DNA of 64,000 nt from Cryobacterium soli (lineage in GTDB: Bacteria; Actinomycetota; Actinomycetes; Actinomycetales; Microbacteriaceae), in the NCBI RefSeq assembly GCF_003611035.1, contig NZ_CP030033.1, positions 1,302,001-1,366,000 on the forward strand, given 5' to 3'. The notes beneath the pieces were generated by a model. The model saw only the letters and a list, made by a program, of their open reading frames with translations. It was not told the DNA's origin and made no database searches. The position numbers and the translations under genes are program-made. Shown piece after piece: positions 35,326 to 42,789 of this stretch. The first letter of the stretch is position 1. Each line of letters starts with the position of its first letter.

Positions 35326-36216
35326 TCAGCAGCCGGGACCTCGGGGGTTCGCGGAACAATTCTTGGCTACCAGCACCGTGCCCGCGAGGTCGGCAAGCGC
35401 ACTGATCGGGTCGCTTGGAACTTCGACCAGGCCGACCACCGGGCGCCAGGCGCCGCCGGCAAAGCGGAATTCTGCAGCGTACGACACCGTCAATCCGATC
35501 ACGAGCGTCCCGGTCTGTTCGAAGACATGGCTGGTCGGGGTGTCTGAGAACTCTGGAAGGCCGAGGCCGGCCCAGCTTCCGCCGCCGGATTCCGCGGTTC
35601 TCGATGTTCCGTCGCCATAGTCCCAGCGGTACTGCACCGGGGTGAAGCTCACCTCTGCCGGTGCGCCGAGCAGCAGACCCGTGCGCACGTGAGTGGAAGC
35701 GGTGGCGAAGAAGTTGGCCGGGACTCCCACAACGGCCCAGCCGTCGGGTTCCATCCCCTGCGTGGGGTGATCGGCACGGATGCTGACCAGATCGCTCACC
35801 CGCACAATCAGGTCGGGGTCGCAGGGCGTCTGCGGTGGGCACGCCGGGACGGCCGGGACCACCACGGGGCCACGGCGCGGCGGCATGAACGGACCAGCTG
35901 CGGCATCGCCCTGGTCCACGGCCACCCCGCCCGGGACATAAGAGACCCCGTCGGGAAGTTGCCCACCGCCGGTGCCGCCGTCGGCACCGGAGCCAGTGCC
36001 CTGGGCTCCGGGGGTCACCTCATCCCTCCCGGCGCTGACGTCCACCCCGCCGTCCCCCACAGACGCGCCGGCCTCCACCTCGCATTGGCCAGTTCGGCTC
36101 CCCGTGACGCTGCAGCCGTCCAACGCCGGCCGAATTGCGGAGGTGGCTGCACTGACGGGGTGAAGTGAAAAGAATGAGACAAGGAGTGCACTCAGCAGAA
36201 GTCGGTGCCGGACCAT
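35326..36216 (-). CDS. Secreted protein with PKD-like segment, 296 aa
   Basis: A classical signal peptide (MVRHRLLLSALLVSFFSLHPVSA|A) is followed by a Gly/Asp-rich linker to about residue 125. Then comes a beta domain with VQYRWDYGDGTSRTAESGG and PTSHVFEQTGTLVIGLTVSYAAEF, the D-Y-G-D-G-T and strand pattern of PKD folds. Several cysteines (CSVTGSRTGQC, CPPQTPCD, CSANPRGPGC) could form disulfides. Its start overlaps the end of the upstream lipoprotein gene by 25 bp, so the two are probably cotranslated. Function unknown; an envelope or adhesin-like role is possible. Confidence 0.8.
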   Translation of the reverse strand: MVRHRLLLSALLVSFFSLHPVSAATSAIRPALDGCSVTGSRTGQCEVEAGASVGDGGVDVSAGRDEVTPGAQGTGSGADGGTGGGQLPDGVSYVPGGVAVDQGDAAAGPFMPPRRGPVVVPAVPACPPQTPCDPDLIVRVSDLVSIRADHPTQGMEPDGWAVVGVPANFFATASTHVRTGLLLGAPAEVSFTPVQYRWDYGDGTSRTAESGGGSWAGLGLPEFSDTPTSHVFEQTGTLVIGLTVSYAAEFRFAGGAWRPVVGLVEVPSDPISALADLAGTVLVAKNCSANPRGPGC

Positions 36217-36779
36217 ATCTCGGACCTCGATATCTTCAAATCGGTCGGACTGGGAGGAGTCGTTTCAAATTCGACTTCCAGAGGCAGTCTTGTTGGTTGA
36301 TCGGTCTTCACAACTGAGCTTCCACTTGCATCGACGACATCGCCCTTGCTTATGTCCAGGCAGAGGTAGGTCGATATGTTCACTACGCCAGATCTGCGTT
36401 CGACACCCTGGAGACGTATGGAGTCAAAGGTCGTGGTGCCGGTGGCGTACCATCCATTCGCTTCCCATCCGGCCAGCGACTGGACCTCATCTTCGTGCGC
36501 TTCACCAATAGAAAGTGCAAGATACTCGTCCATCGGCGATGGACCGTGAGCCCACGAGGCGTCATATGTCGCCAAGTAGTTCGAGTAGGCCTCGGTGGCC
36601 GCGGCTAGGGCCTCCTCGTCGGAGGCAAAAACTGGGGCGACCGTGGGCGGGTTCGACGTCGGTGCGGGCTCTGAGGGCGAGGGAGCCGTACAGCCCGCTG
36701 CACCCAACAGCAGGCTGCCCACGCAGGCCGCCATCACCATCCGCCCGACTGTTCGTCGTCTACCGCCCACGATCCCCAT
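36192..36779 (-). CDS. Putative lipoprotein, 195 aa (DUF6318-like)
   Basis: From ATG 36779 the protein begins MGIVGGRRRTVGRMVMAACVGSLLLGAAGC, a lipoprotein signal peptide with lipobox LGAAGC. A Pro/Ser/Thr linker follows, then a helical start (DEEALAAATEAYSNYLATYDASW) and a small beta fold. The helical segment plus the later WYATGTTTFDSIRLQGV and YLCLDISKGDVVD strands resemble the DUF6318 lipoproteins of actinobacteria; I am only moderately sure of the family. It overlaps the PKD-like gene and probably acts with it at the cell surface. Confidence 0.75.
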   Translation of the reverse strand: MGIVGGRRRTVGRMVMAACVGSLLLGAAGCTAPSPSEPAPTSNPPTVAPVFASDEEALAAATEAYSNYLATYDASWAHGPSPMDEYLALSIGEAHEDEVQSLAGWEANGWYATGTTTFDSIRLQGVERRSGVVNISTYLCLDISKGDVVDASGSSVVKTDQPTRLPLEVEFETTPPSPTDLKISRSEIWSGTDFC

Positions 36780-36818
36780 GCCGCCACCGTAGAACAGCAC
36801 GCCCTTCGCGTGTGCAAG

Positions 36819-36827
36819 TTATCCACA
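36819..36827 (+). other. Perfect DnaA-box-like TTATCCACA
   Basis: Second of three TTATCCACA sites; it lies upstream of the lipoprotein gene. The surrounding 18 bases nearly equal those at 12268. About 30 bp further right begins a wide inverted repeat: CTCCTGCAA (36857-36865) and TTGCAGGAG (36930-36938). Confidence 0.5.
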
Positions 36828-37051
36828 GGTCGATATCGGGGGCGGCGGTTGCATAACTCCTGCAATCCCTGGCGCTGGCCCCGTCGCAATCCCGACATTT
36901 CGCGGCGGCGGGGCCTCCCGGGGAGAGATTTGCAGGAGCTGTGCTCATCCGCTGCCCGTCCGAGCGGGACACGGGTGGGCGGCATGACGCAGAAAGCGCG
37001 GAAAATGGGGGGTGCTGGATGTCGTAAATTTGGGGGTATGCAGGTCACCAC

Positions 37052-38242
37052 ATGACGATCACCGGCGCCTGGCGTCGCACCGCCCAGGGCGCGGGCCTCC
37101 TCGGTGCCGACGGGACCATCTCCGCCAGCATCTTCGCCGAGATGACCGCCCTCGCCATGCGCACCGGCGCCATCAACCTCGGGCAGGGTTTCCCCGACGA
37201 GGACGGCCCGGCCGTCGTGCTCGAGGCCGCCCGCGATGCCATCGCCACGGGAGTCAACCAGTACCCGCCCGGGCGTGGCATGCCGGTGTTGCTCGAAGCC
37301 ATCGCCCGGCACCAGCAACGGTTCTACGGACTCACCGTGAACCCGGCCACCGAGGTGCTCGTGACCGCCGGCGCCACCGAGGCGCTCTCGGCGACGCTGC
37401 TCGCGCTGCTCGAACCCGGTGACGAGGTGGTCACCTTCGAGCCGTTCTACGACGCCTACGGCGGGCTGATCGCCCTGGCCAACGGTGTGCATCGCACGGT
37501 ACGGCTGCGCTCCCCCGACTTTCAGCCCGACCTCGACGAACTCGCGGCGGCCGTCACGGACCGCACCCGGATCATCCTGATCAATAACCCGCACAACCCC
37601 ACCGGCACCGTCTTCAGCCGGGAGACTCTCGAGCAGATCGTGGCCCTGGCACACAAGCACGATGCCCTGATCGTGACCGACGAGGTGTACGAGCACCTCA
37701 CCTTCGGCGCCGCACACCTGCCCGTGGCCACGCTGCCCGGCGCGCGCGAACGCACCGTCACCATCTCCTCCGGCGGCAAGACCTTCAGCACCACCGGCTG
37801 GAAGATCGGCTGGCTCAGCGCACCGGCGGCAATCGTCACGGCGATCCTGGCGGTCAAGCAATTCCTCACCTACGTCAACGGCGCCCCGTTCCAGCCCGCG
37901 ACAGCCGTCGGCCTCGATCTGCCCGACTCCTATTACACTGGCATCGCCGCCGACCTGCAGGCCAAGCGCGATCTGCTGGCGGGCGGGCTCACGGCGGCCG
38001 GATTCACCCTCACCGCTCCGCGGGGCTCGTACTTCATCGTCGCGGATGCCGCTGCCCTCGGGCACCCGGACGCCGTGGAATTCTGCCGGTCACTGCCCGA
38101 TCTGGCCGGGGTCGTCGGCATCCCGATCACGGCCTTCTGCCTGCCGGAGCACAAACCGGAGTACGCCTCGCTCGTGCGGTTCGCGTTCTGCAAGCGCGTC
38201 GACGTGCTCGAAGAGGCGGCCAGCCGGCTCGCCCGGCTGTAA
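37052..38242 (+). CDS. PLP-dependent aminotransferase, class I/II
   Basis: 396 residues. Fold-type I aminotransferase: INLGQGFPDEDGPAVVLEAARDAI at the N-terminus, VTAGATEALSATLLALLEPGDEV, NNPHNPTGTVFSRETLEQI, DEVYEHLTFG and SSGGKTFSTTGWKIGW with the PLP lysine. The sequence is of the kynurenine/methionine aminotransferase (YbdL, KAT) type; N-succinyldiaminopimelate aminotransferase is a common alternative annotation for close relatives. It is followed by a strong bidirectional hairpin. No biosynthetic neighbours fix the substrate. Confidence 0.9.
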   Translation: MTITGAWRRTAQGAGLLGADGTISASIFAEMTALAMRTGAINLGQGFPDEDGPAVVLEAARDAIATGVNQYPPGRGMPVLLEAIARHQQRFYGLTVNPATEVLVTAGATEALSATLLALLEPGDEVVTFEPFYDAYGGLIALANGVHRTVRLRSPDFQPDLDELAAAVTDRTRIILINNPHNPTGTVFSRETLEQIVALAHKHDALIVTDEVYEHLTFGAAHLPVATLPGARERTVTISSGGKTFSTTGWKIGWLSAPAAIVTAILAVKQFLTYVNGAPFQPATAVGLDLPDSYYTGIAADLQAKRDLLAGGLTAAGFTLTAPRGSYFIVADAAALGHPDAVEFCRSLPDLAGVVGIPITAFCLPEHKPEYASLVRFAFCKRVDVLEEAASRLARL

Positions 38243-38259
38243 CTCCCTCCGTCACGCCA

Positions 38260-38307
38260 CACACAGAACACCCCCGAGACCTGATGGCCTCGGGGGTGTT
38301 CTGTGTG
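38260..38307. terminator. Strong bidirectional terminator hairpin
   Basis: Perfect 19-bp arms, CACACAGAACACCCCCGAG (38260-38278) and its complement (38289-38307), with a 10-nt loop. It lies between the convergent aminotransferase and old yellow enzyme genes and can serve both. Confidence 0.9.
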
Positions 38308-38316
38308 GTCAGACGG

Positions 38317-39390
38317 TTAGTTCGCGTAGGCCGGGTAGTCGGTGTAACCCACGGCATCCGGGCCGTAGAACGTGAGCGGGTTGGGCTCGTTCAACGGCAG
38401 GTTCTCGAGCCAGCGGCGCACCAGGTCGGGGTTGGCGATCGCGGCGCGGCCGACGACAACGCCGTCACCCAGACCGTCATCGAGCAGCGCCAGGGCCTCG
38501 GCGCGGGTCGTGACCTCGCCGAAACCGGTGTTCACCAGCAGGGGGCCGCCGAAACGCGAGCGCAGGGCGGGAACGAGTTCGCCGGCCGGGTCGCGGTGCA
38601 GAACGCTCAGGTAGGCGAGTCCGAGCGGGGCCAGTCCGTCGACCAGCGCGCCGTACGTGGCCAGCACGTCGGCGGGGTCGCTTTCGAGCGCATCCTGGAT
38701 GTTGTGCTCGGGTGAGATGCGGATGCCCACGCGGTCGGCTCCGATGGCTGCGGCCACGGCAGTGGTGACCTCGATCACGAAACGGGCCCGGTTCTCGGGC
38801 GATCCGCCGTAGATGTCGTCGCGCTGGTTGGATGCCGGCGAGAGGAACTCGTGCAGCAGGTAGCCGTTGGCGGAGTGGATCTCGACGCCGTCGAGGCCGG
38901 CCTCGATGGCGTTGCGGGACGCCTGCACGAAGCCGTCGATGATGCCCGGGAGGTCGTCGAGCGTGAGCGCGCGCGGCTGCGGGTAAGGCAGCTTGCCCTT
39001 GTAGGTGTGGCTCTCGCCGTTGATGGCGATGGCGCTGGGGGCGACGACCTGCAGCCCGCCGTTGGTCTCCTCGTGGGTGACCCGGCCGGCATGCATGACC
39101 TGGGCCACGATGCGTCCACCCGCGGCGTGAACGGCGTCGGCGACCTTGGCCCAGCCGGCGACCTGCTCGTCAGTGACGAGGCCCGGCTGACCCGGGAAGC
39201 CCTGACCGGCCTTGTCCGGGTAGACGCCCTCGGTGACGATGAGCCCGAGAGTCGCCCGCTGGCTGTAGTGCTCGATGTTCAGGTCACCGGGGATGCCGTC
39301 GACGCCGGAGCGCATCCGGGTCAGCGGTGCCATCACCAGTCGGTTCGGCAGCTCGAGGGCGCCCAGGTTCAGCGGGGTGAAAAGACTCAC
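38317..39390 (-). CDS. Old yellow enzyme-family alkene reductase
   Basis: 357 residues from GTG 39390, with AAGGAG upstream. FMN-dependent NAD(P)H oxidoreductase reducing activated C=C bonds (enals, maleimides, nitroesters). Marks: LGALELPNRLVMAPLTRMRS, LQVMHAGRVTHEET-type motif (seen as QVMHAGRVTHEE), GFVQASRNAIEAGLDGVEIHSANGYLLHEFLSPASNQRDD, GGSPENRARF and the C-terminal VVVGRAAIANPDLVRRW. The H-x-x-N flavin/substrate pair (HSAN) is present. Probably a detoxification enzyme induced by electrophiles. Confidence 0.95.
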   Translation of the reverse strand: MSLFTPLNLGALELPNRLVMAPLTRMRSGVDGIPGDLNIEHYSQRATLGLIVTEGVYPDKAGQGFPGQPGLVTDEQVAGWAKVADAVHAAGGRIVAQVMHAGRVTHEETNGGLQVVAPSAIAINGESHTYKGKLPYPQPRALTLDDLPGIIDGFVQASRNAIEAGLDGVEIHSANGYLLHEFLSPASNQRDDIYGGSPENRARFVIEVTTAVAAAIGADRVGIRISPEHNIQDALESDPADVLATYGALVDGLAPLGLAYLSVLHRDPAGELVPALRSRFGGPLLVNTGFGEVTTRAEALALLDDGLGDGVVVGRAAIANPDLVRRWLENLPLNEPNPLTFYGPDAVGYTDYPAYAN

Positions 39391-39575
39391 GTAGTGCTCC
39401 TTGTTTCTGTTTCGGTGCGAACGCCGCGACCCGCCACTCTGTTGGCGGTGTGCTCTTGCGTCCCGAGGACGCAACAGTGCGCGGGCACGGGCTATTCCGG
39501 GTCGGCGACCTGCACAGCTAGTGCCCAGCCTCCCGTACGGCCAATCCGGCCGTCGGTCGGCGACGAACTCCTGAC

Positions 39576-40628
39576 ATGACCAACACCCCCGGAGCCGCGA
39601 CAGCACCCGGCTCCGACCCTCGATACGCCCCGTTTCCGTTGACGACGGCTGAGCAGCGGCTCGGCCTCATCACCAGCCGGATCGACACCGCGCTCGGTGC
39701 AGTGACCGTGCGGCACGGCCGGCGCACCCGGCCGGGGCCCGCGACCGGTGGGCTGGGTGCCACCATCCTGCTGCACGGTGCGGCCGGGTCGTGGAGCACC
39801 TGGACGCCGTTGATCGCCGCGGCCGACCGCGCGGGCGCCGCCCCGCTGACCGACCTCATCATCCCTGATCTGCCCGGTTGGGGGGACACCCCGTTGGCCG
39901 CCGATGAATCCGCGGAGACCATCGAGTCCCTTGCAGCTGCCGTGGCCGAGATCGCCCAGGCCCTGGGTTACCAGCGCTGGCAGGTGCTCGGGCACTCCCT
40001 CGGCGGCGTCGTGGCGCTCGAACTCGCGGCCACCGAGCCCCGGCGCACTCGCTTCGTTGGCCTGGTGTCGGCGACCACTTTCAGCGTGATCGAGAGCGTG
40101 CGGCATCCGCTCACCCGGTTCTCGGTGCTGCCAGGCTTCACCATGCTGCTCGGCGTCATGAGGGTGCTGAGCGGCCTTGGCCGGGTGGGCACGGGACTCG
40201 TGCGCACTCTGGACCGGCTGGGCCTGCTGCGCCCGCTGGTCAGCCCGTTGTTCAGCCGGGTGTCCGAGATCGATTCAAGCGTGGTCGCGGCTCTCGGCGC
40301 CGAGGCCCGGCCTCGCTCGTTCGCATTGGCTGCTGACCGGGCCGGCCGGTACGACGCCGCCGGCGCGTGGGCAGGCATCACCTGCCCGGTGCGGTCCGTG
40401 CACGGCGACCGCGACGTCTTCGTCAACGCCCACGACGACGACCGGATGGCCGCGGTCATCGACGATCTCGACATGACGGTACTCGAGGGAACGGGCCATT
40501 TCGCGCATGTGGAGCGCCCGTTCGACACCCTGCTCGCGGTGCTGCCGCGAGCAGGGCGCCGGTCAGCTCTTGTTGACCGGGATGCCGGCGGTGAGGCCGC
40601 CGTCGACCACGAACTCCGAGCCCGTTGA
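39576..40628 (+). CDS. Alpha/beta hydrolase
   Basis: 350 residues. LLHGAAGSWSTW is the oxyanion-hole segment, VLGHSLGGVVALEL the nucleophile elbow (Ser), RSVHGDRDVFV the Asp site, and GTGHFAHVERP the His. A lid-like helical insertion (about residues 175-235) follows the core strand. Substrate unknown. The last 66 bp overlap the 3' end of the convergent SDR gene, so the C-terminus may be a read-through extension. Confidence 0.88.
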   Translation: MTNTPGAATAPGSDPRYAPFPLTTAEQRLGLITSRIDTALGAVTVRHGRRTRPGPATGGLGATILLHGAAGSWSTWTPLIAAADRAGAAPLTDLIIPDLPGWGDTPLAADESAETIESLAAAVAEIAQALGYQRWQVLGHSLGGVVALELAATEPRRTRFVGLVSATTFSVIESVRHPLTRFSVLPGFTMLLGVMRVLSGLGRVGTGLVRTLDRLGLLRPLVSPLFSRVSEIDSSVVAALGAEARPRSFALAADRAGRYDAAGAWAGITCPVRSVHGDRDVFVNAHDDDRMAAVIDDLDMTVLEGTGHFAHVERPFDTLLAVLPRAGRRSALVDRDAGGEAAVDHELRAR

Positions 40629-41306
40629 GTAGCTGGAATCGTCACTGGCCAGGTAAAGCACGAGTTGCGACACCTCGGAGGGCTGGGCGCTGCGACCGAG
40701 TGGGATCTGCAGCATGTGGTGATACAGGTTCTGCGTCATCGGCGTGACGATGAAGCCCGGGTGAATAGAATTCACCCGGATTCCCATGGCCGCCACATCG
40801 AGAGCCACGGACTTGGTCAATCCACGCACCCCGAACTTGGACGCCACGTAGGCGTGCAGTCCGGCGCTGCCGCGCAGGCCCTCGACAGAGGACACGTTGA
40901 TGATCGACGGCCCCCTGGCGCTCTTGGCCAGCTCGGGCACCGCGGCCTGGATACCCAGGAAGGTGCCGGTGAGGTTGATCTCGATTGTCTTGTTCCAGAC
41001 GTTCACCGGGAACTCGGTGATCGGTGCGCCGTTGGCGATACCCGCGTTGTTGACCAGAACGTCCAGTCCCCCGAACTTGTCCACGGCGTGTGCAACGGCA
41101 CTCGCCCAGTCTTCCGACTTGGTCACATCGAGATGCGTGTAGCTGGCCGACTCCCCCAGCTCGGCGGCCAGCGCCGCACCCTCGTCATCCAGCAGGTCGC
41201 CGAGCACCACTTTCGCGCCCTCCGACAACAGCAACCGCGCGTGCGCGGCACCCATGCCCCGCGCGCCACCGCTGATGAGAACAACCTTGTTTTCTACCCG
41301 ACCCAT
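40563..41306 (-). CDS. SDR-family oxidoreductase
   Basis: 247 residues from ATG 41306. Classical short-chain dehydrogenase: Rossmann glycine motif VLISGGARGMGAAHARLL, LVNNAGIANG, the Ser in INVSSVEGLRG and the Y-x-x-x-K site AYVASKFGVRG. Near relatives are annotated 3-alpha/20-beta-hydroxysteroid dehydrogenase or glucose dehydrogenase-like. It is read divergently from a TetR regulator across a 17-bp palindrome and is probably repressed by it. Confidence 0.92.
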   Translation of the reverse strand: MGRVENKVVLISGGARGMGAAHARLLLSEGAKVVLGDLLDDEGAALAAELGESASYTHLDVTKSEDWASAVAHAVDKFGGLDVLVNNAGIANGAPITEFPVNVWNKTIEINLTGTFLGIQAAVPELAKSARGPSIINVSSVEGLRGSAGLHAYVASKFGVRGLTKSVALDVAAMGIRVNSIHPGFIVTPMTQNLYHHMLQIPLGRSAQPSEVSQLVLYLASDDSSYSTGSEFVVDGGLTAGIPVNKS

Positions 41307-41333
41307 GATTTCCGTCCTTCGAACGAATTCAAC

Positions 41334-41350
41334 GTGAACTAATAGTTCAC
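41334..41350. promoter_or_regulatory. Probable TetR operator, 17-bp palindrome
   Basis: GTGAACTA-A-TAGTTCAC is a perfect 8+1+8 palindrome in the gap between the divergent SDR and TetR genes, 28 bp before the SDR start. Size and symmetry fit a TetR-family dimer site. Confidence 0.75.
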
Positions 41351-41443
41351 TCAAAACTGAGCGTACTCCGTTATGTCGGAAATCCGATCCGGTCTCGTCG
41401 CACGAGCCGGGCGACCCGGGTCACGGGGGACGCAGGCGGGATA

Positions 41444-42139
41444 ATGATCCGGATGACCACCACGCCGAAAGCCAGCACCGACCGGAACTCCTCGCCCGTG
41501 GAGCCCCGACCGGCGGGTCGCCGTGAACGCAGCAAGCACGACAAGAGGGCGCGCATCCACGCCGCAGCGGCGAAGCTGTTCGCCGAGCGCGGCTATTCGG
41601 CCGTGACCACACAGGACGTCGCCGATGAGGCCGACGTAGCCATCGGCACCCTCTTCCGCTACGCCACCTCGAAGCCGGAACTGCTCACGATGGTCTACAA
41701 CACAACACTGCGCGACGGCATCGCCCGGGGCATGTCCACCACCGAAGCTGACGGCGCCATCACCGACCAGATCATGCGGCTGCTCGGCCCCCTGCTCGAT
41801 GCCGGCCTCCAACACCGGGAGAACCTTGCCGTCTATCAGCGCGAGATTCTCTTCGGCGACCCGGATGGCGCCTTCCGCGGCGAAGCGCTGCACCTGATCG
41901 ACCGGCTGGAGGCATCCATCGCCACGGTTCTGGGCCACTTGGCGGGACCCGGCGCGGGACCCCGACTTCGCCCCGAAGTGGACGTGATGCTGGCCGCGCG
42001 AAGCATCTTCTCGGCCCTGCACATGGAGATCATTCGCACCGGGCTCGGTCGTGAGGTCGCGGCCGATCTCCCCGGCACTCTGCGGGCGGAGATAGAGCTT
42101 CTGGTGCGAGGACTCACCCTTCCCGACGGACAATCCTGA
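41444..42139 (+). CDS. TetR-family transcriptional regulator
   Basis: 231 residues. The N-terminal HTH (about residues 30-75) reads RARIHAAAAKLFAERGYSAVTTQDVADEADVAIGTLFRYATSKPELL, the TetR_N pattern. The C-terminal ligand domain is helical and unassigned. The start may be ATG 41453 (MTTTPKAS) instead, three codons later. It probably controls the divergent SDR and itself through the palindrome at 41334-41350. Confidence 0.92.
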   Translation: MIRMTTTPKASTDRNSSPVEPRPAGRRERSKHDKRARIHAAAAKLFAERGYSAVTTQDVADEADVAIGTLFRYATSKPELLTMVYNTTLRDGIARGMSTTEADGAITDQIMRLLGPLLDAGLQHRENLAVYQREILFGDPDGAFRGEALHLIDRLEASIATVLGHLAGPGAGPRLRPEVDVMLAARSIFSALHMEIIRTGLGREVAADLPGTLRAEIELLVRGLTLPDGQS

Positions 42140-42148
42140 CCGCACACC

Positions 42149-42180
42149 GAGTTGCCGGAACCGCTTGCCCTTTCCCAGAA
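42149..42180. repeat. Degenerate half copy of the GAGTTGCCG repeat
   Basis: GAGTTGCCGGAACCGCTTGCCC resembles the left half of the elements at 6379 and 19568, without a clear right half. It lies just after the TetR gene. Confidence 0.4.
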
Positions 42181-42288
42181 CACCGAGGAGAGTTGAAGAT
42201 TACTCCGGTTCTTCTGTTAGTGCTCCACTCTCACTTACACCCGTTTCCGGCCTCACGCGTAGCCAACTGGAAGTGAAAGTGAAAACTC

Positions 42289-42675
42289 ATGGGCACGCTG
42301 TCTTATGACCGGGTCGTCGTGGAATTCGACGACCGAATCCTGACGCACCTGCAGATCGTGATCGTGCAGAAGTTGCGCCGAGGCGAAAGCTTCCTGTTCT
42401 CCTGGCGAAACGCCATGGAAGTGGGTGACGGGCGCAGTTCGGCGTGGATGAATCCGGCGATCCCGTTGTACTTCAAGTTCACCGGCGGACACACCCCGAG
42501 CATCAACCCGGATTGGATCGCACAACTCACCCGTTCGGCGAACAGCTCCCAGGGGCTCGTCGCCACCAGCGAGGAGCGGTGCGTGGCATCCGGGCACTCA
42601 GGGGGAATCGATGTCTCGTTCGCGGTGAAGCCCGCGACGGCGCTGCCGAAGTCGTCGATAGCGGCCCCCGAATAG
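42289..42675 (+). CDS. DUF7882-type small protein
   Basis: 128 residues. MGTLSYDRVVVEFDDRILTHLQIVIVQKLRRGESFLFSW, then the NPAIPLYFKFTGG and LTRSANSSQGL segments, identify the small beta-rich protein found in several copies in Microbacteriaceae. It is often mislabelled 'ATP-dependent DNA ligase' in databases; no ligase motif (K-x-D-G) is present. Function unknown. It is monocistronic, with a short run of A/T-rich bases before the start. Confidence 0.82.
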   Translation: MGTLSYDRVVVEFDDRILTHLQIVIVQKLRRGESFLFSWRNAMEVGDGRSSAWMNPAIPLYFKFTGGHTPSINPDWIAQLTRSANSSQGLVATSEERCVASGHSGGIDVSFAVKPATALPKSSIAAPE

Positions 42676-42731
42676 CGCTCTGACGCAGATTCACGAGACG
42701 ACCCAAGGAGGTTTGTAGAGCCCAAAGAGAG

Positions 42732-42740
42732 TTATCCACA
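42732..42740 (+). other. Perfect DnaA-box-like TTATCCACA
   Basis: Third TTATCCACA site of the window, 50 bp before the DUF222-HNH start. The flank differs from the other two (GAGTTATCCACAACC). Confidence 0.5.
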
Positions 42741-42789
42741 ACCTTGTTTTCGAGCACACAAAGCTACGAGATCGGGATACTCTCACTGC

